From NCBI GenBank assembly GCA_008360955.1, contig LUCM01008308.1:95602-159601 (forward strand): a DNA stretch of 64,000 bases. Reading direction: 5' to 3'. This DNA is from Fasciolopsis buskii. Lineage: Eukaryota; Platyhelminthes; Trematoda; Plagiorchiida; Fasciolidae. Below are positions 47,529-58,606 of the stretch, one piece after another (positions within the stretch are counted from its first letter, which is position 1; each line of letters opens with the position of its first letter). Below the pieces are notes generated by a model, which was not told the DNA's origin, did no database searches, and worked only from the letters and a program-made list of their open reading frames with translations. A program made the position numbers and the translations under genes.

Positions 47529-49192
47529 GATATGAACACTGCGCTCTAGTGTGCACCAGCGAAAGGAACGAAACACTTCAACTTGCGTTGCCTTTATTGA
47601 ACGAGAATTTGCGAAGAACCTAAGTGGGTAGCCATATCCCTTAGTGTTACTCAGCGTCAAAATATCCTAGAAATTTAGTTGATATTTCATTTTACCCATC
47701 ACCCATATATCTTAACAAAAGCCCCAATAACAGTTTGTTATGGACTGCAAAGCGGGACATATTTACAACAATTTGGCAAGTGGGCCGCTAGAAACACAAC
47801 ATTGGCAAACACTGGTAATTGATGGCCTCGCCATTGTCCTTCGTTGTACTGTGGTGGAGGGTTCAATTTTACCATCTACGTTGTCTTCTCGTACTGCGAT
47901 ACAAAAAACGGGGCAGAAAGGAATGAAAACGAAACGAGGAAGCCAGTTTGTTTTGTAGGACGCATTGGACTCTTTTGTTTATTTGACGGTTGTTACAAAT
48001 GTTTTTTCCATCACCGATTTCTCCTTGCGCATGAAGAACTAGGCGGAGTTTTGTCTAAGAGGTGATAACCATCTGGTATGCTTACCTAATTATTCTTGAT
48101 TGTCAGTCAAAATGTATAGCACACTAACCGGAAACAAACGGTTTCCTCCGGTGCTTAATTAAACCGAAAAACGTTTAATTTGATTCACTTTAAAACACTT
48201 GATCAAGTTCGCGGATTAAAAAGCGGTAGACGAAGCGGCATACCAAAATGGCTTTTTATGAGATTTTGGAATAGATTGTATGTGAACAACAAATCTGTTA
48301 AGTTATTATGCGAAGTTTACTACCTTGTCTTTTATACCTCATTTTGAAGATCTACTAAAACGTTGGATGAGCAGTTTGTTATGAGATACAACACAATGTA
48401 TTCTATTGTAAGACTGAAGTTAGTATTATTCTAATTCGCCAAATTATCGAAATAATTTCAACCGAGTGATTCGGCATGTCGTTTATAAACATTGAAGACG
48501 TGACTGAAAAACATCAGTGCATGCGACAACTGTTGCGTTGGCCTGCTGAAACCAAATCGCATCTGATGAGATCTCGGATCTGGACAGTTGGGTCTTAAGG
48601 GTTAGCTATAGCATGTCCAACTGAAAATTAACGTTTTTATCTGGCTAATGGTCAATTCTGTAGCAGCATGATGCAGCCAACGGCATGGTGAATCACTTTC
48701 ATGTTAGGCGTAATCCTAATGGAAGTGTGGGTGATTGGCCGGTGTTTAAATTTCTAGGTTTCCTTCATATCGTTCGTTTTTCCGAAGCACCTGTTGGATA
48801 CTTTTGCGTGGTTCGATATTGCTTTCCATCTAATGTTCTGCCTCCAATATGAACTCGCAGTAAAACCCAGTACAAGTATAATGTTGAGCTGCATGTGTCA
48901 CAAGGAACGTATCAACTCCGAACGATACCTCATCTTGTTTGGAATTCAAACCTCCGGCTACTGTAAGAGGTCCAGAGAAAATACATTCATGAGATGTGCC
49001 GAATTATCTAAACGGTCCACCCATCCAACCCGCAGGTAGTTCACACCCTGTACAGAAATTCATTTTCACCAGTTGATAAAGCAGCTGAGGGTAAATGGTA
49101 AAATTGTGCATAAGAGCTTATATTAGACAAACCTATTGAATTTGCCTTCGACAAAATCTTCGACCTCTTATAATAAGGTCTAACAGGCTTAC
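47529..49192. other. Non-coding stretch
   Basis: Two overlapping plus frames at 47740-48065 have fairly balanced composition (for example GLAIVLRCTVVEGSILPS) but no splice support. If the exon at 49193-49309 is real, part of this may be its downstream intron. Confidence 0.45.
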
Positions 49193-49309
49193 ATCAAAGT
49201 AGGCTGCAACGGACTGTGCGCACAAGGCTCGGACGTTTTCTTCGCCAGAATCTCTGTCGCATCTTGACTGACATTCATCGCTGGACATGGCCAAGCCTTG
49301 CGTTTCTGA
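49193..49309 (-). CDS. Best internal-exon candidate, 39 codons, phase 0-0
   Basis: The minus strand reads TTTTCTGTCAG, then exactly 39 codons, then GAT followed by a GTAAGC donor. Both ends fall on codon borders. Codon content is GC-richer than the flanks, and the peptide is clearly not AT-biased (SSDECQSRCDRDSGEENV, then RALCAQSVAAYFD), with three Cys and an acidic centre. The acceptor is a tandem CAGTCAG, so a four-base-shorter exon is possible but would change frame. The frame stays open past the donor for about 20 codons. No domain recognised. Neighbouring exons were not found, so the gene remains unknown. Confidence 0.42.
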
Positions 49310-49350
49310 CTGACAGAAAATTAATTTCCAAAAGATTAATTAACCGACGG

Positions 49351-49412
49351 GCAGTAGCATTTTAGCAGTCATATTCGTGGGTCTTCCATTTGAATACTGC
49401 AAGTTCGAGCCT
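49351..49412 (+). repeat. Weak tRNA-like SINE head
   Basis: TAGCATTTTAG (49355-49365) loosely fits an A box and AGTTCGAGCCT (49402-49412) fits a B box well, with about 37 bases between them. A T run follows, as in RNA polymerase III ends. Stems do not pair convincingly. A degenerate SINE or chance. Confidence 0.22.
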
Positions 49413-52400
49413 TTTTAGTGGTTCGCTTTCCCGTTTCGGAAACCTCTCTCCAAAATATTGTATACTTTTTGTAGCCATCAGATAATCAGAAAAGGCGTAG
49501 AAGCTCGCAAAAGTACACAATCTGCTTGAGATCAGGGATGCGTTGGCCGCGACATAACCTTGAACTCACTAAACAGTGCCCGACTTTCGGTTAAGTCAGT
49601 CATGTTATCAGTTACCTTTTTATGCTAGGTTGGAGTATCTGGTTAGGATTTTCATCGTTAATTGAAAATTATGATAATCTAGTGTTCCGTCATGCCATTT
49701 ATAGCCACGGGATCCGCTTAGCATATCGCAGATGATCCATGCAGAGAAATCCCAGGTTTCCGTCACTAGCTCACAGAAGCACATTTCTGCGTGAATTCAG
49801 TTCGGTGTAAATCCCCTGCTTCTCGGCCAACTCTGTTTAATTTTAACTTATCAACTAAAAAGAACGTAGTTTTATCAGTCTGCACAAGGCTGGTCGATTC
49901 TGGCTTGAAAGGAACAGTTTCCTGTGGAAAAACTGTCATTTTTCTTGGATCTCACTACATTACGAATTTGTCTTTCTATCAAATTAAAAGTCCACCATCC
50001 TTTTTAAATAATATTTACGGTGAGGTTTGCAGAAGTATTTTGAAGTCAGTTGGCTGTTGGCATCTCGACGTGGGAGCTTGAGTGGAGCATCAAGTTTGCA
50101 ACTCTCATTTTCAGTTAAATCGACCCCTGGTTTGTCCCGGGAATTATTTAGTCTGGTTACTTTTATATCCGCAACCATCCTAATGGCAGCTCCATGCTAA
50201 ATTCCCTAGTCCCTCCTTGAGGAATTGGGCAAAACAGTGTTGCGGTCTGGAAATATAATGCTCGCATCAATTTGTCTCAAAACAATCTGATCGGGTTTTA
50301 ATCTGATTGGATGATCCTTTTCAGTTGATTTTCACATTCTTCGAAATACGGCAGTTTCAAGCAAGGTGATTAAACAGGACCGAGTATTCTATTCTACAGC
50401 GAATCCTCTTACCAGCTAGTTAGAAGGTGAGATTCATCAAACAAGTGAAAATTTCAAATCTAGGCAAATCCACGGGTATGGGGAAATTTTTTCGTTTTCA
50501 TCGGTAATGCGTGCTGGTCAAAAATGGATAGGTATCGGGAATGACCTTGATACAGTTTACCTAAATTTCCAGCCCGAAAGCCTATCGGTCTCTGCTGCTC
50601 TAAGCCGGTGATTGGTGGGTATTGAAATCTAATCGGTTGTCAGGCTCTGGTCTTGATAGCCTAGTAGTCGGTTTGATCGGAAATACGTTCTCTCAGCTAA
50701 TTGGAATTCAATAGATAACGACCCCTGGCACTTTCTAACAGGTGTGGAAGGAACGTTGTACAAGGTTTTTACGGTTCCCAAAGGTGGTTCAGCTGTTCAT
50801 ACTTCACCATGAATTATTTCTTTAGTGCGAGTTTCAGTCGCATCAATATCCGTTTCTCAGTAGCGTGAAAATATATCAAGCTGAATCGTGTCAAGCTATG
50901 ACGGTAGATTGCCGGTGACCGTGTTAGTCAACAGATTCCGGCAACGTATTTCTCTGACAGACGCAGCAGTGCCGAATACCACGTGAACGAAATACACATA
51001 ATTGTTACACAACTATTCAACACTGATGACTTTCGAGGTAAAACCAAATGTACTGTCTGGATTCGATTGTGGTTCTACGGTGACGTCGAAGACGAGATAT
51101 AAATAACAATTTTAAGATGTGGAGGATTCTAAGTGGACATGAGCCAATTGGAAGATAATTCTATTTCTCTACGGAGGTATTTGCGTACATGCATGCACTC
51201 ACTTGCGCGTACTACAACACAGAGCGAAGCTCAGCGAGGCCAATCGGTTTCCACGACTTAAGCAGTAGATACGAGAAATAAAGCTAGCTGCAGTTTGCAA
51301 GGCAAAGTAATAACAAAATGACGAATCTGGGTCAGCATAAGACCAGGAAATGTGCTCTTGACCGAAAACCGAAATCAGTGAAGGTGTCGCAAGAGATGCT
51401 GAAAAAGCAGTAACCAACGGGACTGAAGTTTAGTTCCATGAGCCATGGATTTTTAAACAGACCAAATAAAGCAGATGAAAATTAGAGAAAAATTTAGTCA
51501 TTCTGTTTGGGGTTCAAGTAAATCAAAAACCCACGTAAATAGTGAACTTGCTAGCAGGGATGTGTGTGCAAGTATTTTTGTGCACAAAATTTGTCCGTTC
51601 AAGTATTATTTTGATGACTGACCCGAGAAGTAGTTTCCGCCTTAAAGTTTATTGAGTACTTTTCCGAGACGACTACCCAACCATTTTTCTGCCATTTCTA
51701 GCCATCCCCCCAATGGAGTGAAGCTCGGCAGTAATTGCTTGCTCAAAATTCTGATTTTACCTAAAAGTAATCGTGAGTACAGGACAGAAATCCTTTCAGA
51801 TTTCGACAAACCATAGGAATCGCAATTTGTTGGACTCACCTTATGTACGAGCTGTGTCTCGTAAATTGGCAGCATCCCTTTCTGTTGGTTCTTGGTTTAC
51901 CATATACAGAATTTTTAAGCCTTGCAGAACAGCACCGCATTATGAATGTCGAAGCCATTTTATCCATAAAAGTCTATCCACTTGTAGCATCAAACAAACT
52001 TTAAAACCGCACCAGTTTTGACCTAAAGACCACATCATCACGTCGTCAGGGTAGTCGAACAATCTGGCTCAAGAGACCTGTTACTTATTTGTACTAACGC
52101 TTGACAAATACCTGGAAACCACCGAATTTCTCTTTAGGTTCACTATATGATAACCCCATCTACTGATGTCCAAATTTTGGTTGTAACCAAAGACCGCTTC
52201 CATCACAAAGCTTGTGATTTGTTGAGTCACGTTTGCTTGATATGAGAAACAACTGAAATAATAAGTGAAATAACTAAAACTGTTTTATAAAATACACCGA
52301 CGCACACTCACAATGCATTCGTTATCAGTCAGATAATAATTAGCTTTGAAAAATTTAATCTCACAAAAATTTCCTCAAGCCTAGGACGATGAACGCTGGT

Positions 52401-53319
52401 CATAAGAATTAATTTACGTAGTTTCAAATAAGATCTCCTGGACTCTCAATTTCAGTTCGTAACCCGGTTCGGAACGTACAAATATTTGATCATGCAAATC
52501 CCCGCTGAGTACCATCGTGTAGCAATTTCCGGGAGTTGCATGTAGTTTGTGTAATGCTAAACAATGATGCATTAACCATGGTCTGCTTGTCGGGTTCCCA
52601 TTATTCATTTCGTATGGTTTCTTTATTGCTCTCTATTTATCATCCCGTCTCATAAAAGAAGCACCTGTGTTTTCATTTAAGGTGTGTCAGTATATTGGTT
52701 ACAATCACTTTGCAATGTAACAGTTAGGCCTATCACAGTCCTGGAGGCTTTCTATGAACCAGATAGACCCGCTTCACCTACACCGACTTGGGTCGACAAC
52801 GATTCTTCCTGTTACAAATCTTTCCAATTTCTTCAAACATTGCTTCACTAGTCTGCCTATAACCTATGAAGAAATTGGCATATTTTTGCTGTAATGTCGG
52901 CATTAAATATTTATAGATTTTCTTAAATTTGTTTATTCAATGCGAAAAGAAAAAAGACTAAACAATTTTGGTCAGCCGTGGCGTAGTAGACGACACGACG
53001 ATGGTCGACTGTGTCCCTTGATTATAACATGGCTTAAAGAGCACCCGGTTGCATTTCACTCCTGCTGCCATTATGCTTACCCAAGGACACGTAAATCGTC
53101 AGCTGGACAGTTTCCACCAAACTATAGGTCAACTCCGAATTACCAGATTTATTGCCTACAGACCTTCCGGTGACCTCGTTGAGAGAAATTCTGGGTCATT
53201 CCACTGTTCATTAAAGCATTTCGCCTCGTGGCACAATGGTCGCAGTAATTTAGTTCTGTGTGGCACTTCCATTTCCTGACCCGTTACGTTCCACTCTATT
53301 ACACTAAGTCTGTATGGCG
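49413..53319. other. Long non-coding stretch
   Basis: No supported gene. A GC-richer, balanced segment at about 52720-52850 is open in two plus frames (VLEAFYEPDRPASPTPTW in one) without borders I trust. Plus frames at 49791-50081, 51773-52021 and 52940-53173 have no motif. Confidence 0.42.
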
Positions 53320-53700
53320 GTCACGGGCAACCTTGGTTTTCTTTTACTCTTAAGCGATCATCTACTAGAAGATGGGCTGGCATCCTAAGTTTTCGCTGAC
53401 CAAACGCCACCATCCAATTTCGGTCTTAGATTGACCACAGACCCAGAAGCTCGAAGTCCTTCTTGACGGTTTTGGTTCATTTATTGGTCTAACCACCACG
53501 GTGAAGCTATTCAGAATAGGGTAGGGGATAGGACTTTTGTCGAGTAAATTCGATGTGGGCTGCCGTGATGTGACCGAGCCATAGCAGTCGACGGTGTGGA
53601 AGTAGATGGATAGCTGTTGAATGGTGTGGCACCTTCTTATTTCGTGGGTTACGATTGTTTTTTCTTGGTTTCTCCATAAAATTCGCTATGGTCAACTTTG
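53320..53700 (-). pseudogene. RTE/BovB-like C-terminal relic
   Basis: Minus frame 53695-53507 holds STAIHLLPHRRLLWLGHI. This resembles the tail block of BovB-type RTE reverse transcriptases, usually close to TSIHTLLxxxxLRWxGHV. Continuing through stops, LPYSELHRGG and VKKDFELLGL match, in the right order, the later words of that tail (LLYGEL, RGGQ, and a Lys-rich block ending in KDLxALGI). The tail type differs from copy A, so it is another subfamily. No RT core is visible upstream, so it is a short 5'-truncated, decayed copy. The match is from memory and partial. Confidence 0.45.
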
Positions 53701-54985
53701 GTCGAATACTTCCGATCTATAGAGTTTCTCTGCTTGTAGCACCAACAGCAGTGCGAAAGATCTGAATCTTAATGAGAAGGATGACTCCGCTGCGCGCCTA
53801 AGTAATTTCTTCTAGAATGGCTAGAAATAAAATGTTTTGAAATATCGCTTGCTACAGCCAGAAGACGTTTAATGGTGTGGTTATGGGACAAATCCACTGA
53901 TAAAAAAGGTCATCTTGATTCGATGGAGACCTCGATATTTAAATCTAGCCTTCCAGACCACACTCTTGTTGTGCATCATGATCGGGTCTTACTGATGCGT
54001 AACATGTTTGGGTGATATCACGTCACTTGGTGACGAGAATTTCTGTTTTATTTCGCATGTGCGGGATCCTTCCGAATAGTGACAAAGCGATTGGATAATA
54101 TTAGTCCCGTGGATGAGCCACCTGCATCCATTCTGTGTCATTATGTAGATATGATTCATTCGAAGATCACCCATACCTGGTTAATTCGTATTGTCAGTCT
54201 GTTCAGTTTGGATGAATATTCCAGTTACTAGGAATGAAATGCCCCGGGTTGATTTTCAGATCACTCCAAATAGCTGCGATGTTCAGATGTGACAAAGGAG
54301 TTAGAGGTATTATTGCTGCCACTGTAGTTACCATAATATTTGAAAATGTTAACGCAATACTTTAATTAGCTTCCTCTTAATTTAGTCAAAGCCAATCTAG
54401 CAGTACTGTTTAGCAAAGTTGAGTGCATCTGTTTTGCATATCACGCCTCCGGTATAAACAATTCTGTATACATTCTCTGTGACTAGTATGAATAAGACCG
54501 AATGAAGATCAACATCAGATTTCTCAAAATAGGGATTCTTTGGTTGGTTTACCATTGCTGTTCCCGTCCTTAGTGAAATTTCATATTTCAGCACTAAGGA
54601 AAACGGAAAGCGAGTAGCATGATGCACCATTTTCTCCAGTCAAGCATGACCTATAAACAAAGTCAACATCTAATCGCGCATACACACGCACACCTGTTAT
54701 GATGGATCCGAAATCCCAACTTAACTCTAACTAGCTGATTAATAATTGCTGAAGCTGTCTCTGAATGGTAGAATTTAGAAATGGAATAACATCAACAGCG
54801 GGCATTGGGGAAAAATCATAACAACATCTACGACATCGGGGTATACGAGGCCGCATACCAGAACACAGCAAACTGTAACACTAAATCTACGATCGCACTC
54901 TCTGTCGACAACCTCAGGGTCCTCCCCCAAGGTAATTTATCACGGGTTAGGGTTGAATGACTCGAAATCCATCTCGTTCTTGCAG
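53701..54985. other. Non-coding stretch
   Basis: No supported gene. A GC-richer run begins near 54780 and leads into the exon candidate at 54986. GGGTTAGGGTT occurs at about 54946-54956, only two telomere-like units. Confidence 0.5.
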
Positions 54986-55282
54986 TGCCCGGCCCTCAAA
55001 CTTTCTACCTCTCCAGTTTATCGGTGCGCGATTGCATTGGGACACACGAACACAAGGATTGTGGCTCGACACGTCCATGTATGGTTCTATTATGCATCCG
55101 CTGGAATGTTAGCGAGCGAGCGCCATGCAGTTGATGCACCTGTTCAAGCTTGTCTGTTCGTGTATGTGCCATTAGTGCCATGTAGAAATGTGTGTGAAGA
55201 TAACCCAGAAAAACAAGCGCGAACGCGAGAGATTGAGCCTAAAGGTACCGTGGCGGCAGCTCGGGATGAGGAACTGGGTTGA
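54986..55282 (+). CDS. Possible terminal exon, 98 codons
   Basis: A strong acceptor (CTCGTTCTTGCAG) ends at 54985. It is followed in phase 0 by 98 open codons to a TGA at 55282, in a clearly GC-richer segment. The peptide has a Cys-containing, strand-like first part (VYRCAIALGHTNTRIVARHV), a middle with Ala and Cys (VDAPVQACLFVYVPLVPC) and a charged end (KQARTREIEPK, then AARDEELG). A possible donor, AAAG then GTACCG at 55244, would shorten it. No domain recognised. A repeat-derived frame is an alternative, as GC-rich islands here are often mobile DNA. Confidence 0.3.
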   Translation, partial: CPALKLSTSPVYRCAIALGHTNTRIVARHVHVWFYYASAGMLASERHAVDAPVQACLFVYVPLVPCRNVCEDNPEKQARTREIEPKGTVAAARDEELG

Positions 55283-57476
55283 AACAGTATGGTCGATTGT
55301 TGAACCATAAATATTATTTGCCCCCAACAAGATCATTCGTATGAGTTGGATGTTCTGTGCCCTCATTGTATGATTACTAGTATTATTGCGCGTATGTTCC
55401 AAAAGAAGGGTTTCTTCCGATTCGAGACAGTTAAGGAGTGTCTATGACCCCGGAATGAATGCGTAGTGGCAGATCCGACGAAAGAGAAACACCCCGTGAG
55501 ACCCTACATAAAGTTGGTCTTAATTCATTTACTCAAAGAAAGCGCAGGAATTAGGCTATGACATTCACAGGAATGTTTTCAAAATAAACTTGTTAATTTG
55601 GGATGGCCAAAACCCTATTAGGATACTACTACGTACGAAGATTCTGGAAATTGTCTTGATGTCGTGAGTTAAAATGAGAAATCACACTGAAATCTGAATT
55701 GTCAGATTACAACGACCAGTAGATGTAAATTTATTACCCTAAAGTAAAATGGAACACCCGACTTCAGGTTGCCAATAAGCATCGAGGTTAAGTATAACTA
55801 TTTCACCGAGATGTCCTTTGTAAACGGAAGAGCGTTCAGAACAATCCGTTTGGCAAATTATTTGTTACAATCTGAATCATAGAGCATCAAGGGAAATAGT
55901 CTATTGAGCCCATGCAACAGTAGAGGGTACACGACCCTGACGAGGCCTATTGAGTGGCAAGTTTCGTGTGAATATGTCAAACGGCAGAAGATGGTGAGCG
56001 CAATCAGATCTAAGTGGATGTAACTGCTGGGAGTCGACAAGAGGCTAGTGGATCAACGAGTGCTTCAAGTCTCATGATACAACTAGGTGGTATAATGCGA
56101 TTTACTATCGACTATTGCGGGCACAGCGACAAGGCTACAATAAATTTTTGAGGTGACGTTTTTAGTGAGTCAAAAATTTCCCCGAAGAAGCATCAACAGC
56201 AAAGCGGCAGTCAAAATTTAGTCAATCCATAAGCATGTGTTTTGTTACTCAAAATAAAAATGGGCATTTTTGTTGTCAGCGGCATATTTCGCACGCAGAT
56301 GGGCGAACAAAACCGTAAAGTTTTTTCTTTACATTCGCACAACAAATTCCTAGCCATAACAGAGCCGATTCAGAAAATCCTTGTTCCAATTTCAGTTTGA
56401 TAAATTCTTCCCGCTGACGCTGTGCCAAATTATTTTGGCTTCCGATTGGAATAAATTTGGACAGAAATTGTACAGATCGCGATCAGTTAAAATTTGACAT
56501 AACCCTTTAGGTGCACTCGTACGAGCACCTGAGACGTTATAGGGTCAAAGCAGAGGTAGCGCTCACGTTGAAATGAGAAGTAAATGTTTTTTCAACCAGT
56601 GATAGTTGATTTTCCGCGGTTGTGCCCAAATTAGTTCTACGACTGAGGCGAATATGAATTGGAAACAAAAAATAAGAACGGACGAATTTAAGTGGCATCA
56701 TAAAGTTGGGCGAGGAAAGACACAAATGACTTTAGAAGACAGAAAAGTAAAGACAGAAATCATATGCGTGCAGAAAGAATAGTTTGCCCAGTAATACCAA
56801 AGAGGCACCCATTGGCAAAGTGAGTCATCGGTACATGGTCCGCGCACCTTGTTGACTGGACCTAACATTCCGTGGAATGTATCACGGGATGCTGGTGTTT
56901 CGCTTACTCTTTTCGATTGTGACTACGAAACACGACAAGTTTTGAAGGATAAAGTGGGATGAATACAGTAGATTAATCTGGATTTAAAATTCTCCATGTA
57001 GATCTACCAACGAAGGAGAGTGACAAGTGGATGAAGATCGAGTATGTTAATGCCAGGGTACACTAATATGCAGGGTCAACCGTTTTTGTGTGCGAAGAGC
57101 TGGCTAATGCATGCCCATAACCACAGCATCACTGAACGCCAATACTTTGAGGCTGAATAGCGCACTAGTATTTCGAAAGATTGGGTTAAATCAGCTTTGT
57201 GACCCTATGTAATAGAGCTGCTTGCGATTTAAGAGATCAGAGGTTTTGTTTCGATATGTGAACTCACGGGAGATTGCGTCATTGATTTTTGACATCTATT
57301 TCGGTATATGCTCAGACACTTGTTGAGTCAAGCAGTAATGAAAGCGCTAAAGCAATTTCAAGAGAGCTGATGTATGACGTGTGAGACATTAGGATTAGTT
57401 AGACCGTTTGAATGATTTTGAAGGAATAACCTTTTTCTCGTTTGTGATAGGCGCAACTCTGCTATTTTGTACGCAG
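55283..57476. other. Non-coding stretch
   Basis: Apart from the inverted repeat at 56509-56530, nothing supported. A minus frame at 55858-56040 has balanced but hydrophobic content (VRVVYPLLLHGLNRLFPLML) and no clear border. Confidence 0.48.
56509..56530. repeat. Inverted repeat with two-base bulge
   Basis: AGGTG, CA, CTCGT is followed directly by ACGAGCACCT: a ten-pair stem with a two-base bulge and no loop, so cruciform or protein-binding rather than RNA hairpin geometry. Single occurrence. Confidence 0.6.
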
Positions 57477-57673
57477 GTCCGATGACCAATTTAAAGTTTC
57501 AGTTAACTCGGTTAAATGAATGTTCACCTCCAATTGGAAAGACCATAAGAACTTGCTTCTTTTTCATTGTGATCGGTTTTTCTGTTTCTTTCCGATCTCA
57601 GTGCAGATTTTATGCTTTCTGTTACGGCGATTTGAGACTAACCCTCGCTTGCAGACCACTGGTACGAAACTGA
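57477..57673 (+). CDS. Possible terminal exon, weak
   Basis: A good acceptor (CTGCTATTTTGTACGCAG) ends at 57476. About 65 codons follow to a TGA at 57673. The first part is polar (NLKFQLTRLNECSPPIGK), then a hydrophobic stretch (CFFFIVIGFSVSF) and a Cys-containing end. A second frame over the same bases (57520-57714) is also open, which weakens the case. No family recognised. Confidence 0.18.
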
Positions 57674-58322
57674 AAAGGACTTTTACTCGATCATATACAA
57701 GAAACATCTGCTGACGATGAGCCCAATGAACTTCCTATGGCCACATACATCAAATCGTCTGAATGCTATCCATTCAAAATCAAACGAAAGCCCTGGGTTA
57801 CTAATCACAACAAACTATTTGATGATGCGGAGGCACTAATAATGATTAATTTTTAAGGAGAAATGAATTGGAAAACACAAGGCCTAATTTAAATTAATTT
57901 GATGTCAGACAGACGAGTTTCTACTCACAACTTCGCTTAAACGACCACATGGAGAAGAGATGGGATTCAGCTGAATAGTGACTTGGAAATCTTTCACCGC
58001 TTGCCTCAAAGCACTATGTGCACGCTCGCGAAATACGTGGGAATGTTGTGGCCAATTTGCTTTCCAGTGTTTTTTTATCAAGGATGAGCAATTTTACCTT
58101 TCACGTCTACGCATAAACCCACTGTCAAGCACTGATAAACAGCCTACTGAAAATACTGGTTGTGTGCGCCCAAGATTCGTTTAACTTACGTTTTTACAAG
58201 ACTATTTGATTCTAATAAAACCAAACTGATCTTTCATATGATGGTAAAAACTGATAACATTGAAATTGATTTGTGCAAGTGAAAATGTTGAAGCGTTTGT
58301 ATCATGGTTAATTTACGGCTCT
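57674..58322. other. Unassigned stretch with one coding-like frame
   Basis: The plus frame 57978-58184 (for example FTACLKALCARSRNTWECCG and PTENTGCVRPRF) has balanced, Cys-containing text, but its nearest acceptor (CTGAATAG) is weak. It may be an exon on the same strand as 57477-57673. Not claimed as a gene. Confidence 0.35.
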
Positions 58323-58606
58323 CTATCTGTGGCTGCACAACATGGGACGTTCCATTGAGCAATCTGACTTAGAGGCCGTAATACGCAATAGATCATGGGC
58401 AAATGCACTGCGGAACGTGGCCGTAATATTAGTGGATGATGAATTGTCACGTTCATTATCCTGGTCAAAAGTCAGCGCAACTACGGAGGGAACGCACCGG
58501 TTATTTCTACCGATTGGCTGAGCATACAATATAACATGATAAGGCCAGATAGTAGCGTTGTTCCGAATTAGCCTACCGAATGACCGACCAGTGAGAACCA
58601 ATATAC
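58323..58606 (-). CDS. Coding-like terminal exon, about 94 codons
   Basis: Open from a GATAAG acceptor (exon start 58606) to a TAG at 58323. The content is the most coding-like of the unknown frames: a balanced mix of residues, GC near half, and no AT-driven runs (LIRNNATIWPYHVILYAQPI; then CVPSVVALTFDQDNERDN; then AHDLLRITASKSDCSMERP). The acceptor lacks a pyrimidine tract, so the true border may lie inside the frame. No ATG fits as a start near the upstream end. No domain recognised. It could be a host exon or a mobile-element fragment. Confidence 0.32.

Noticed and set aside
48550..48590. Hammerhead-ribozyme-like core (CTGATGA followed by a GATC stem)
   Set aside because: The required GAAA after stem II reads TGGA, and no closing stems or cleavage site fit.
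54946..54956. Telomere-like GGGTTAGGGTT
   Set aside because: Fewer than two full units; expected by chance.
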